A stretch of 64,000 nucleotides of DNA from the NCBI GenBank assembly GCA_030323885.1, contig JASIRB010000175.1, forward strand, positions 144,001-208,000, written 5' to 3'. This DNA is from Branchipolynoe longqiensis. Its lineage: Eukaryota; Annelida; Polychaeta; Phyllodocida; Polynoidae. Under the pieces are notes generated by a model, which saw only the letters and a program-made list of their open reading frames with translations, was not told the origin of the DNA and did not search any database. The position numbers and the translations under genes were made by a program. This document shows, in pieces, positions 10,322 through 20,711 of this stretch (position 1 is its first letter; every line of letters starts with the position of its first letter).

Positions 10322-10647
10322 TCCATGTTAGCGCTAACATGGGTAATTCGCAGTGGGACGTGGGGTGGTAGACTTTCAAGCACTATGACCAAACCGCCAC
10401 CTATCGATTTATGGACAAACTAGCCTCACTCGGATCGCCCCAGCGCGACTCCACCTACCCCGGCCGACCCTGCCGCCACCTATCGATTCAAAAGCGCATC
10501 ACACAAAACCATGCTGACCGCTCGCACGCGACCAACCGGCAGTCGCCGCTTGGATACGAACCCGACCACTACATCCATACTGATTCAGCCGCCGCCCACC
10601 CCTCAACTACAACTGGACAGTAGATCACGGCGGTTAGGGGGCGGTAG

Positions 10648-10747
10648 GGTTGAGATTGCCGAAGACCTGTTGTTGTCATTTGTTCCTGTAACTGTGCGAT
10701 TTCCTGATTAAATCCAGATTATGCCACACCTGTCTCATTGTGAATTG
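10648..10747 (+). repeat. Split direct repeat B2
   Basis: Second copy of the 100-bp block. Its end marks the probable 3' terminus of the retroelement. Confidence 0.9.
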
Positions 10748-11690
10748 CGTATATAACATTGCTTGTTCATCACTTATGTAACATTGCCTATGTGTCACTT
10801 CCTCAAGTACCATACTTGCTTACATAATATGTTTAGTTTATGTAACTATACCACCTGTGTTTATGCATAATATTTAATTATTATCCACCACTTACTCAAG
10901 TCACATTTGTTTACTTAACATATTTTGTTTATGCATCAATGGGTGTTTATATAACACATGCTTTTATATAACATCAATGATTATGTATCATTTACTTAAA
11001 TAACATATTTGCTTACGTACCACTTTTTGTTCACGTAAGAGAGTTACATGTATGCAACATGTTTGATTATGCATCCCTGACTAATATAACATATTTCCTT
11101 CCTGACCTTTTAATTTCTAATCATGCCCATCATTTATCATGTTTGTCATTTGCTTATGCACCAGTATGTATGTAACATTCGTGAGTATGCCTCATGTGTA
11201 TAACTAACATATTTGCTTAAAGTTGCATAGCCCGATGGGTTTTGAGTTTCTGTCATTTTCTTAGATAAACATATTAGGGTGATCGTTATAATTTACCCTA
11301 CTTTCACTTGAAGTAACTTTTTATTTTAAATAGCTAACTTTTGAGATATTTGAAGTGCAAACAAGCAAAATTAGTTGTGGCAAGTTTGCCAAAACTCTGA
11401 CACCATGGGTTTCTGCAGTAATAGGTTCTATTAAATTGCCTCAGTATTCCCTTCTATGTGGTGACAAATGTTTAACAAGTGCACCAGTATTTAGGTTAGA
11501 TATGTAGAATCAAATTGAGATACTTGTTTTGGTTTTGAAAATTTGATGCTTCATCGGACTATGCAGATTTAAGATATGTGTGTTTACAATATGCTTCCTG
11601 ATGTAATACCTCGTGCATGTATTATTTTTTCTCTATGTTATGTATCACTTATAACATTTATGTAACATGTTTTGGTCAGGAAGCACCTTT
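10748..11690. repeat. Degenerate satellite-like tract, split by a MITE
   Basis: 10748-11216 is built from irregular ~30-bp units such as TTATGTAACATTTGCTTAC and TATGCATCA. The same vocabulary resumes at 11600-11690 (TTATGTATCACTTATAACAT) after the M1 MITE. No fixed period can be read by eye. Confidence 0.5.
11217..11582 (+). mobile_element. TTAA-type MITE (M1), reference copy
   Basis: About 366 bp between TTAA at 11217 and TTAA at 11579. The left arm AAGTTGCATAGCCCGATGGG and right arm CATCGGACTATGCAGATTT form an imperfect terminal inverted repeat. No coding capacity. The TTAA ends suggest piggyBac mobilisation, by inference from target-site preference only. Confidence 0.7.
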
Positions 11691-12197
11691 GCTTATAGAC
11701 ATGTTGACTAGTGACGTCACTGTCACGTGGTTTGCAGTTCGGAATGGTTTGCAAAACAGCAGACATTTGCTGTTTTGTATAGAAATCAAGGGGGGGGAGC
11801 AATATTTAATTAAATTGATCATTTTCATAATGTTCAAACTATCCAACCTCATTGAATTTCAGCTCAAAAGCGTTTTTTCTTGTGCTACTGTGTGTACTTG
11901 TCCAATTCTCCAAAGGCATTGTAAGTAAATAGATAAATAGATAGATAAAAGCCACAGAATAATAACCGTAGAATGACTATGACTGCTAACGGTGATGCTG
12001 TATTAATGCAGTGTTTTTATTTATCAACTTGGAGCTGCAAAAACCATGTAAAAAATAAGTTACTTGTTCAATAAACACACTGGTGAATTAAAAATAACTC
12101 CGTCTCTATATTTCTATAGCTGATTTGACTGGTTTCATATCCAAATTACAGCCAGATCTGGGGAACATGGTTCTGACAGAACAATCAAAACTGTTGA
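11691..12197. other. Non-coding stretch
   Basis: Contains a short GATA tetranucleotide run near 11933. The frame at 11617-11928 begins in the satellite-like tract and has no recognised domain. Confidence 0.35.
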
Positions 12198-12502
12198 TTG
12201 CCGGGCCGTGTTCAAAGTACACCTCGGAGAAATTCCTGACGTCACGCTAGTCTGAATGTCGTTAGCTGGCGGGTGCCTTGAAAATGGCGGCCTCCATAGG
12301 GGGCAGCAATTTGCAATTGAAATGAACAGCTCTGATTGGCTGAAACCACTGAATCTGGCGGCCATTTTCGAGGCGCGTTTTGCCTCCTAACCTGAAAAGG
12401 GAGACCTCTCCGAGTTGACTCCGAAGCGTACCCTGAATGCAAATAAGCCAAAAAGATGTTGCAGAGCCGTCTCCGAGGAGTACCCTCAACGCGGCCCTGA
12501 TC
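12198..12502. mobile_element. ~300-bp MITE with CGGAGA-type ends
   Basis: The left end GGGCCGTGTTCAAAGTACAC then CTCGGAGA, and the right end reading CAGGGCCGCGTTGAGGGTAC then TCCTCGGAGAC on the other strand, form a ~30-bp imperfect inverted repeat. Minus-strand frames across it share no recognised domain. Confidence 0.6.
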
Positions 12503-12620
12503 ACTAATTTTGCCAACGTCTGTGGAGGTTCAATGCTTCCAAAAAAGTGGCAATGAATAAATGGATAAATGAATAAACAAATGAACTTGATAAGTCACAG
12601 CACCCTAACTATAACCCAGT

Positions 12621-13091
12621 TACTACCGTATATATTCGAAATACAAGTCGAGGAAATTTACCACCAAAAATCTATTTTGAGGTCCTCTTATACTCGCGTT
12701 TCCTCCCCCCCCCCCCCCCTATCCCCCGATGGAGCATGGATGGCACCCAGGGCGACATCTTGTGGCGAGATGAGTCTGATTCAGTCAGTGATGATGACTC
12801 TCAGGACATTGACATTAATGGTGATGAATATTACAGTGATGCTTTTAGTCATGAGCAGATACTGGAGTTACTGGAGCAGTCTGATGACGATGACGAGTCT
12901 AACTTTGAAGGTCCTTACGTGAACAGGGGTGTTATCTTGTTGAATATTTGTGCATGTGTATGAAATATAAGTTTAATTTGTCAGTAAATAAAATGAAGCT
13001 CGACCTACAGTCTAATTCCAGATATTTCCTTAAAAAAATAGCCCTCGACGTATCCTGAAAGTCTACTTATATTTGCGTATATACGGTAGTA
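12621..13091. mobile_element. Tc1/mariner-type inverted-repeat element carrying an acidic ORF
   Basis: CTACCGTATATA at the left and TATACGGTAG at the right, both flanked by TA, form the ends. Subterminal AAATACAAGTCGAGG on the left pairs roughly with CCTCGACGTATCC and TATAAG-containing sequence on the right. A poly-C run at 12705 precedes the internal ORF. TA duplication and end sequence suggest the Tc1/mariner superfamily. Confidence 0.6.
12736..12963 (+). CDS. Acidic ORF inside a TIR element, unrecognised
   Basis: 75-codon frame, strongly acidic in its first 60 residues (ESDSVSDDDSQDIDINGDEY, then LLEQSDDDDESNFEG). The ATG follows a C-rich tract. The sequence after NFEGPY loses the acidic bias, and ...TTACGTGAAC could be a splice donor, so this may be a first coding exon. 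Acidic N-termini occur in several transposase families and in nuclear proteins, and I cannot assign it. The enclosing TIR element suggests a transposase remnant or a captured exon. Confidence 0.3.
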   Translation: MDGTQGDILWRDESDSVSDDDSQDIDINGDEYYSDAFSHEQILELLEQSDDDDESNFEGPYVNRGVILLNICACV

Positions 13092-13506
13092 CTATTGACT
13101 ATGGTAACCTAGTTATTTCTGCTAACCAGCCAAGGCGCATGTGCGGGAAATCATGATTTAAACATAAACACTCAAGGTAGTTTAGATAAAGAATTAAAAA
13201 GTCTAGATTTAGATCAAGAGGAAGTTTTCATTTAATTCATTTTCCATCCTTATTTATGCTGGTTCAAAACAAGAATTGCAAATTTGTAGGGCTCAGTTGT
13301 CACTGAATGCAAGTACTTTCATGCTGTCTCGTTGCTATATTTTACAGTTCAGATTTACAAAAGTTTGGATATATGTTTAGAACTCTAGATCCAGATAGTT
13401 TTAGAATTGTTACTTTTGATCAAGAAACCAACAAGCCATGACAACGATTGATGGATGCTTATTTTCAATTTCTTCATTTTAATTTATTTATAATGGATAG
13501 AGAATG
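13092..13506. other. Non-coding stretch
   Basis: AT-rich, no recognisable coding frame or paired repeat. Confidence 0.35.
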
Positions 13507-13791
13507 AGGCGTGTGGAAGATCAGGAATTCAAATCCCAGCCGAGTCAAGCCAAGGACTTACAAAATTGATACTTTTCGCTACCTAGCTTAGCATTCTGGG
13601 TTATTAGGATAGGGCATGGACTGGTTAGGTCAGTATTAAGATAATGTGCCAATGGGAAATCTGGTCATGGTGATGGTGGCCTGGTCTCCCAGTGGGGCAG
13701 CACTATTAAGTCGCCATGGATGCGCACTGTCACAAGTTGGGAGCCATCCTCATATATGATATAACCTTAGATGTTGCCTGGACATAAAACT
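13507..13791 (+). repeat. SINE family A, variant head
   Basis: The head reads GGCGTGTGGAAGATCAGGAATTC instead of the usual two-box tRNA head, then the normal junction and body. The end is GTTGCCTGGACATAAAAC. Confidence 0.7.
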
Positions 13792-14225
13792 CGAACATTC
13801 CATTCCGGTAAGCCATTGGAGCATAATACCACATATATGCATGATAAATATGATAATTCAATAATAATCCAATCATTTCAATTTACATAGAAATTTAAGT
13901 AGGTCTCCCGACTGTATAGGCAGTGGAGGCAACACTGGATTAGATTTCAAACCAAATATGATGTTTTTAAAACCATGAAATTGATTAAAGTTGCATGGTC
14001 CGATGGTTTTGACTTTCTGTAAATAGATTGTTATAATATACCCTACTTCAGTTTGAAGTAACTTTTATTTCAAATGTCTAACTTTTGAGATATTTGAAGT
14101 GCAAACATGTCAAATTAGTTTTGGCAAGCACGCCAAAACTCTGACACCATAGACTTTGGCCGTAACAGGTTCTATTAAATTGACTCTTCTATGTGACAAC
14201 AAACGCTTAATAAGTGCACCAGTAT

Positions 14226-14563
14226 TTAAAGAAGCATCCAATTTTCAAAATCAAAACAATTATCTAGATTTGATTCTACATATCTAACTTAGATACTGAT
14301 GCACTTATTAATTATTTGTTGCCACATAGAAGGGAACACTGAGTCGATTTAATAGAACCTGTTACTGCAGAAACCTATGGTATCAGAGTTTTGGTGTGAT
14401 TGCCAAAATTATTTTCACATGTTTGAATTTCAAATATCTCAAAAGGTAGCCATTTCAATTAAAAGTTACTTCAAACTAAAGTAAGGTCGATTATAATGAT
14501 CAATTTAATATACTTATTTCAGAGAAATGTCAGAAACTCAAAACCATCGGACTATGCAACTTA
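14226..14563 (-). mobile_element. Inverted M1 MITE nested in a forward M1
   Basis: Reads as the reverse complement of the M1 consensus, ending CCATCGGACTATGCAACTTA at the right. Confidence 0.65.
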
Positions 14564-14817
14564 TGCTAGGTACACACCTACCATTTACGATTCGCGCACT
14601 AAAATTCCCGACCCGACCCGACCCGCTTAAAACTGAAAACGGGCCGATTCATTTTTCGGATCGCGAATCGCAATCGTAAGGAAGCGCTTTTAGCCCTAAA
14701 AAGTCGCGAATCGCAATCAGTAGGTGTGCTAGGGGAGTGCACACCTCACGACTTTTGGGCAGTTTTAGATCGTATACAGTAGGTGGGTGCGGACAAACGG
14801 TAGGTGTGTACCTAGCA
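14564..14817. mobile_element. 254-bp PIF/Harbinger-like MITE, copy 1
   Basis: Terminal inverted repeats TGCTAGGTACACACCTACC and its complement, flanked on both sides by TTA. A second copy of the same length is at 17932-18185 with TAA on both sides. Three-base TWA duplications are typical of PIF/Harbinger. The interior has repeated GCGAATCGCAATCG blocks. Confidence 0.8.
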
Positions 14818-14897
14818 TTAGATATGTCGAATCAAAGCTAGATAATTGTTTTGGTTATAAAAATGTAATGCTCCATCGGACTATGCAGCTTTAAGAG

Positions 14898-15367
14898 TGG
14901 ATATAATGGTATATTTCCGTGTGAAGTTTCCCCCCTTTGTGATTGATCTATTCCCCCCCCCCTCCTCCATGTACTCCACCTCTCCTCTCACTCCCTAAAA
15001 AAATAGCCTTTTGACAAAAGAAAACAAAAAAAGAAAACTAAATATAACTACTATATAATTACACCAATAACCTCATACACTATAGTGTAAATTACACCCA
15101 TCACATTTAAAAAAAAAATCACAGTTTGTTGATAGTTTCCCACATTATATTGTATGTCATGTTGGTGAATTTACACTAAGCTGAGTGTCCTTCCGCAGCA
15201 AGATGCAAAAATGGGTCTTCATGATGAACTAAGGCACTCCAGATGGAACAATGTCTCCATAGTCTGCACTTGGAATCCACAGTTCGCCTGTGTGTGGTAG
15301 TGTAGTGATGTGAAACCTGCCCATTCCCCGCACCGCTCTCAAGTCTTACCCATCAGACTTTTAAACC
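14898..15367. other. Non-coding stretch
   Basis: A C-run near 14955 and A-runs near 15000 and 15110. No coding frame and no paired repeat were recognised. Confidence 0.35.
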
Positions 15368-15698
15368 TGACGGGATGGCCGAATGAGTTAGAGCGTCCAT
15401 CTCCCATGTTGGTACACCATGGGATCGTGGGTTCGAACCCTGGTCGAGTCAAACCAATGACATAACAATTGATACTTGTTGCTTCCTAGCCAGGCGGTCG
15501 GCATTATTAGGATAGGGCAAGGACTGGTTGGCTCAGTGTCAGGATAATGTGACTGAGTGGGATATCAGGTCATGGTGCTGGCGGCCTGGTCTCCCAGTGG
15601 GGCAGCACGATAAAGTTGCCATAAGTGCGCACTGTCACAAGTTGGTACCCGTCCTGATATGACCTTAGATGTTGCTAGGATGTAAAAGAACAACAAAC
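15368..15698 (+). mobile_element. SINE family A, full length
   Basis: Full head (GACGGGATGGCCGAATGAGT, GTGGGTTCGAACCC), body and tail GATGTAAAAGAACAACAAAC. A second copy with a different head follows with no spacer. Confidence 0.8.
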
Positions 15699-15998
15699 GA
15701 ATTGGTAGCGCACAGGTTTCCCGTGTGGAAGGTTGGGAGTTGGAATTGCCAGCTGAGTCAAATCAATGACTTATAAAATTGATACTTGTCGCTACCTAGC
15801 CTGGCGCTCGGCATTAATAGCATAGGACAAGGACTGGTCAGCATAGTATCAGGATAATGTGATCGTGTGGGATATCGGGTCATGGTGCTGGTGGCCTCGT
15901 CTCCCAGTGGGACAGCAACTGTAAAGTCGCCTTGAGTGATGCGCACTGTCACAAGTCGGTACCTGTTCTGATATGACCTTGGATGTTGCTAGGACAAA
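15699..15998 (+). mobile_element. SINE family A, variant head, tandem with previous
   Basis: Head GAATTGGTAGCGCACAGGTT and GTGTGGAAGGTTGGGAGTTG, then the shared body. Ends at TTGCTAGGACAAAT. Head-to-tail arrangement with 15368-15698 may reflect targeting of A-rich SINE tails. Confidence 0.7.
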
Positions 15999-16120
15999 TA
16001 AGCCAAACAAGCTCTATTACCGCATCTCCCCAATCATAATGGGAGTGTTGGAGTAGCGGACTGGTCACCTGTTTATGCTCGACTAACATGAGGTCAGGTG
16101 ACCAGCTCTCCCTTATAGGG

Positions 16121-16372
16121 CAGTGCATTCGAATTGTTTTCCAAACCAGTGGTCCACAACTGGTTCATCAATAGGCTGTGGTATGTGCTGTCCTGTCTGT
16201 TGGAAAGTGCATATAAAAGACCCTGTGCTGCTTATCGGAAAGAGTAGCCTATGTGGCGGCAGCAGGTTTCCTCCAAATAAATATGTCAGAATGACCATAT
16301 GTTTGACGTCCAATAGCCGATGATAAAAATCAATGGGCTCTGGAGGCGTCATTAAATAAAACAAGCATACTT
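16121..16372 (+). mobile_element. SINE with mollusc-type tail (family V)
   Basis: Contains GCATATAAAAGACCCTGTGC, GAAAGAGTAGCC, GGCAGCAGGTTTCCTC, GTTTGACGTCCAATAGCCG and the end GGCGTCATTAAATAAAACAA. This ordered set matches, from memory, a SINE 3' half common in molluscs. A tail-only fragment is at 18811-18842. Confidence 0.7.
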
Positions 16373-16385
16373 TTTGTTTGATTTG

Positions 16386-17010
16386 TTTCCCATTTAGGTA
16401 TAAAGATAATTAGTTTTGGCATTCTATTGCAATCCATATGAATTATGCAGTTTCAACTAATTTGGCCATAGCTAATATAACTTGATCTCGGAATTGTTTC
16501 CCCATTTAGATGTAAAGATGATTAGTTTTGGCATCCCATTACAATCCATATGAATTATATAGAAGTGGTACTGGAATGCAATATCAGTTTTCACCCACCA
16601 CCTGCCCAGCTCCACCGCTCCAACCTGTGTCACACCATGACTTTAGAAGTGTACTACTATTAGTATCGAAGTTAGGTATGTAAGATCAAATTTAGCCAAG
16701 TGCTTTGTTTGGTTTGGGGAATTTGATGCTTTCATCGAATTATGGTTTTATTTTTTTTTTGATTGTTTATTTTTAAAGCTAAATCAGTCATAACTGCTAT
16801 TGCTTGAATTCGGATTTGTTTCGCATTTAGGTATAAAGATAATTAGTTTTGGTATATTGCAATCCATATGAAATATATTGAAATGGTACTGGAATGCAAG
16901 AATGCAACATCAACCCCCTCCCCCCCCCCCCACCCGCCTCACCACTACCACCACATCCCCCCTCCACCAGACCCCACCCCACCCCACCCCTCCATCCCCT
17001 ATCACACCAT
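16386..17010. repeat. Three diverged copies of a ~60-150 bp unit
   Basis: The block TTAGGTATAAAGATAATTAG...TTTTGG...CAATCCATATGAATTAT occurs near 16393, 16507 and 16828. The second and third copies continue with GGTACTGGAATGCAA and a C-rich stretch. A fragment of an M1-like end (TTTGATGCTTTCATCGAATT) lies between the second and third. Apparent proline-rich frames at 16868-17122 come from the C-rich tract. Confidence 0.6.
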
Positions 17011-17297
17011 GACTTTTGAAGCAAATATCACGATCCGAGACATACAGCATGGCCCCGACAAGTGTCACTTTTCACCGCTGAGCGGATTTCCGGCGCTGGG
17101 AGGCCCCTGCGTTTACTTGTGACGGACGGCGCATGCGCTGAGCACACACGCACACAATGCGCAGACGCTCCCAGCGACTGTTTGGAACTGGCCGAGTTCA
17201 ATTACACCACACATGCAGTTTCCGCCTTAAGGATGACTCATCACCACCGCAGTGCATTGGAAGTTCAAACAGACTCACTGGCTATCCGTTGTCTTGG

Positions 17298-17646
17298 ACC
17301 AGACGGGATGGCCGAATGAGTTGAACATCCGTCTCCTGTTTTGGTAGATCGTGGGATTCGAAGCCACGTGTTTAGAACCCTGGTCGAGTCAAATCAATGA
17401 CTTAAAAATTTATACTTGTCACTTCCTAGCCAGGCGCTCGGCATTATTAGGATAGGGAAAGGACTGCTTGGCTCAGTGTCCGGATAATGTGACTGAGTGG
17501 GATATCAGGTCATGGTGCTAGTGCACTGGTCTCCCAGTTTGGCAGCACTATAAAATCGGCATGAGTGCACAATCACAAGTCGGAACCCGTCCTGATATGA
17601 CCTTAGATGTTGCCAGGATGTAAAACCCCAACAACCAACCAACCAA
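17298..17646 (+). mobile_element. SINE family A, full length
   Basis: Head, duplicated B-box-like segment, body and tail GGATGTAAAACCCCAACAAC. The head begins with ACCAGACGGGATGG. Confidence 0.8.
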
Positions 17647-17761
17647 AATCATTTCTCACCGTGTCATCCCCAGTGAGTTAGCGACAAGTTAGAGAGCGAC
17701 AAGTGCAACCTTGACTTAGCCGAGGATTTTTTTAAATATTTTTTTTTGCTCCATCAGTTGT

Positions 17762-17816
17762 TTAAGCAGGGGAAATTTCAGTCATAGACAACTGGTCTTC
17801 CTCATTCCACTGCTGG
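17762..17816 (-). repeat. Alternative SINE tail fragment
   Basis: Carries GGGGAAATTTCAGTCATAGA and GGTCTTCCTCATTCCACTG, which form the 3' end of the family-A subfamily seen at 19201-19418, 22749-22868 and 30940-31143. No body is attached here. Confidence 0.6.
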
Positions 17817-17931
17817 TCGATAGAAAGCCCAAGCCTACACTTTTACCGACCCAAGGGATTTTTAACCTCCCACACCACATAGACATGGTATGAGAGCAAC
17901 CGGCCTTTGATGACGCTCTAATGCTCGGTAT

Positions 17932-18185
17932 ACACATACCGTATAGGATTCGCGCACTAAAACTCCCGATCTGCTTAAAACTGAAATCGGGCCGATTCAT
18001 TTTTCGAATCGGGAATCGCAATCGTAATGCTAGCGCACACCTACCGTTTTAGCCCTAAAAATCGGGAATCGCAATCGGTAGGTGTGCTAGGGGAGTGCAC
18101 ACCTCACGACTTTTGGACAGTTTTAGATCGTATATGGTAGGTGGTTGCGGAAAAACGATCGTATACGCTAGGTGTGTACCTAGCA
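17932..18185. mobile_element. 254-bp PIF/Harbinger-like MITE, copy 2
   Basis: TGCTCGGTATACACATACC at the left and GGTGTGTACCTAGCA at the right, flanked by TAA on both sides. Same length as 14564-14817, with internal ATCGGGAATCGCAATCG blocks. Confidence 0.8.
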
Positions 18186-18325
18186 TAAGTTATACACAGC
18201 GGTGGAAATCCAAATTGGCAGAGCTGGGGGCACAGGGAATCGAACCGCCGACCCTCAGATTAGGACTCTGACCTAGAAAAAAGTCAGACACTCTAACCAC
18301 TCCGCCACAGAGAACGCCACTAAGC
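18184..18325 (-). repeat. tRNA-like repeat, family C, inverted copy
   Basis: Reverse complement matches 2495-2632 through the tRNA-like boxes and the AAGTTATACACAGCGGTGG flank. It directly abuts the 254-bp MITE. Confidence 0.6.
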
Positions 18326-19200
18326 TGAACCCTCGGAACCATCCCTTGGGATCGAGCATTCCAGTCATTACTAATGCCTTAGCTCTACACATCCCGTAAT
18401 TGCGCCTCATGGTATTTGCAGACTATTATTGCCAGCTACTTAGCTACCGATTACCATCCAAATCTGCACAGTCTGTGAAGCCATCCAGGGCACCAGTCTA
18501 TTCCCGAGTCTTAAAAAAAAAAAGTATTTTTTATTTGTTTATTATTATTTGTTGGTGTTGTGTTTTATTCATGTGACTGTCATTTCTCAGTGCAGTAGCA
18601 CTGGTCTTCCGGTCGTGAGTGGTGCAGTTATCTACGCAAAGTTATACATGATTTTCTTTTTAAAGAGTAATTAAAATGCACATGATATATTAAGTAAAAG
18701 GATATGAGGTATGATATTTTAGGATTATAACTCTTTAGCAAGGATGAGAATTAAAAAAAAAAAAGTATTTGACATAGTTCAATAGAACAAGGTCCACTTG
18801 TTTATAATACTGCTCTAGAGACGTCGTTAAATAAAACAAACCTTTTGTTTATAATACGTATTGATGTATGTAGCAAAAAGTAAATGGATATCGGGTGTCA
18901 GCTTTAGAATCGTTGAATTAATCTGTTGGCTTGGATATTGATTGTATGTAGTAGGCAGGAAGATAATGTAAAGATTGGAGAGAATGAAAGGAGAGATGGA
19001 AAGGAGTATAACATGTGTTATGTTTCAATTAAAACTGTTGCTGAGTAGGTCTTTACTTCACTAGTGTTGGGTGTATTTATTTTCCTCTTAAAAAAAAAAT
19101 ATATATATATATAGTTTTTAATATGCTTACAAGTACATGTAAGTTAGATATAGGTGATTGGCGACCTTGCTTATATAGTTTTTTGTGTACATTAATTGAT
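18326..19200. other. Non-coding stretch with A-runs and a SINE tail scrap
   Basis: A-rich runs near 18512 and 18755 and a (TA) run near 19102. The only repeat piece is a family-V tail at 18811-18842 (CTAGAGACGTCGTTAAATAA). Confidence 0.4.
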
Positions 19201-19418
19201 TAAGCAGGGGAAATTTCAATCATAGATGATTGGTCTTCCTCATTCCACTGCTCCTTGCTATATCGTCATAATGCAGAGCGCCTGGCTAGGAAGTGACAAG
19301 TATAAATTTTTAAGTCATTGTATGACTCAACCAGGGATTGAACCTATGGGTTCAAATCTCATGACCTACCAACACGGGAGACGGATGCTCAACTCATTTG
19401 GCCATCCTGTCTGGTCTA
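19201..19418 (-). mobile_element. SINE family A, short subfamily with alternative tail
   Basis: Head and junction are as in family A, but the body stops after the AGCGCCTGGCTAGGAAGTGA region and joins a different 3' end (GGAATGAGGAAGACCAATCA and AAATTTCCCC when read on the minus strand). Three other places in the window have the same join. Confidence 0.7.
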
Positions 19419-19454
19419 AGTAGATGACGAATTTCTGCCTGAATGCTCTGAATG

Positions 19455-20295
19455 TTGTTTTTTATTTTATTTTTATTTTGATGGGGTGTTTATGCTGTCC
19501 ATAACATATAAGCCCAGATGATCGGGCTTGTTTTCAATGCTGAGCAGTTTTCGGTTTCATTTTCTTAAGGTTTTTGTTTGTGGTTAGTAATTCTATGTTA
19601 GTTTTTTTGTTTTTTCTTGATAATTATTTTCCTTCTACTCTATCCGTAGACTAACCTACTCTATTTACATATTATAGGCTTGTACGCAATAGATGTTTGG
19701 TATGTGATTGATGTGTGGTTTTGTTGATATCTGCTTAGTTTTATGCCCTGGGCACCTTCCAAGAGCTGTCCAGCTGGTGGGCCATCACATATCACATGCC
19801 CCGCTTGGTCACAGCTCAGTGGTGGTTTCCTAGTTTTACCTTGCACAGATATTTTTTTAAAGTTTTTAGGTCTGGAATTTGTCTTTCCTTTACCGTTTGG
19901 ACATTCCAGACTTTGGCAGCCATTTCTAGTGTACTTCTTTCATGTGCTTTGATGTGACTTCTGGTTTGTGTTAGTATTGGTGCATTGTTTGCTCTGGTGT
20001 TCCTTTGAGGCTGGGTTAGGTACCTTTTTTCTCAACTATACCCAAATGCCAGTGTTTTTAGTTGTATTACTCTCCTTTTCTCTAATAATTTTTTTTGTTG
20101 GTGTTTGGATGTCATAGGTTTGGTGCAGTTTGTCCACCATAAGGCAGGTCTTTAGGGCTCTCGTTTGCAGTATTTGCAGGTTTTTTTTAAACAGTTCCTG
20201 TTTGGCACCCATGTGACTGTAAATCCTAGAATGTCTAAGCTGTATGCGGCTGTGACCGTGACATGCATTGTGTGTTTGTACTGTATATAGTGGGT
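19455..20295 (-). mobile_element. 5'-truncated LINE, 3' part and UTR
   Basis: The reverse complement gives MGAKQELFKK and LQILQTRALKTCLMVDKLHQ, which parallel residues of the LINE at 46797-48082. The 3' UTR with AAACAAGCC...GGGCTTATATGTTATGGACAG and a CATCAAAATAAAA end follows. Only the C-terminal part of ORF2 remains, with frame damage. Confidence 0.7.
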
Positions 20296-20362
20296 CCCAT
20301 GTTTACCGTCAGCCACTTCAATACTTCAACGCAATGTAGGCCGACCCCCCCTGCCCCCCCAG

Positions 20363-20711
20363 ACCAGACGGGGTGGCCGAATGCGTTGAGCGTCTGTCTT
20401 CTGTTTTGGGAAATGGGAGATCTGAACCCATGAGTTTGTGGGTTCGAATCATGGTTGAGTCAAACCAATGACTTAAAAATTTATACTTGTCGCTTCCTAA
20501 CCAGGCGCTCGGCATTATTAGGATAGGGCAAGGACTGATTGGCTCAATGTCAGGATAATGTGACTGAGTGGGGTATCAGGTCATGGTGCTGGCAGCCTGA
20601 TCTCCCAGTGGGGCAGCACTATAAAGTCGCCATGAGTGCGCACTGTCACAAGTCGGTACCCGTCCTGATATGACCTTAGATGTTGCTAGGACGTAAAACA
20701 AAAACAAAAAA
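20363..20711 (+). mobile_element. SINE family A, full length
   Basis: Complete copy from ACCAGACGGGGTGGCCG to a tail GACGTAAAACAAAAACAAAA. A CAC trinucleotide run (20727-20770) follows. Confidence 0.8.

Larger units (their letters stand above)
8765..10747 (+). mobile_element. 5'-truncated tyrosine-recombinase retroelement (Ngaro/DIRS-like)
   Basis: In order: RNase H (8763-9245), tyrosine recombinase (9272-10227), then two 100-bp direct repeats (10222-10321 and 10648-10747, one mismatch seen) with 326 bp between them. RNase H plus a tyrosine recombinase is diagnostic of the DIRS order. The duplicated 3' block fits the B1-A2-B2 layout of Ngaro-type split direct repeats. The reverse transcriptase, Gag and the 5' A1 repeat are missing. 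A MITE and a truncated SINE lie directly upstream. Confidence 0.8.
13985..14897 (+). mobile_element. M1 MITE split by an inverted M1 copy and a Harbinger-like MITE
   Basis: The forward M1 copy occupies 13985-14225 and resumes at 14818-14897 (ATATGTCGAATCAAAGCTAG through CATCGGACTATGCAGCTTTA). Between these lie an inverted M1 copy (14226-14563) and a 254-bp TWA-flanked MITE (14564-14817). The layout gives an order of insertion: forward M1 first, inverted M1 second, then the 254-bp element. Confidence 0.65.

Noticed and set aside
16868..17122. Proline-rich 84-aa frame
   Set aside because: Depends on a C-rich low-complexity tract in a diverged repeat.
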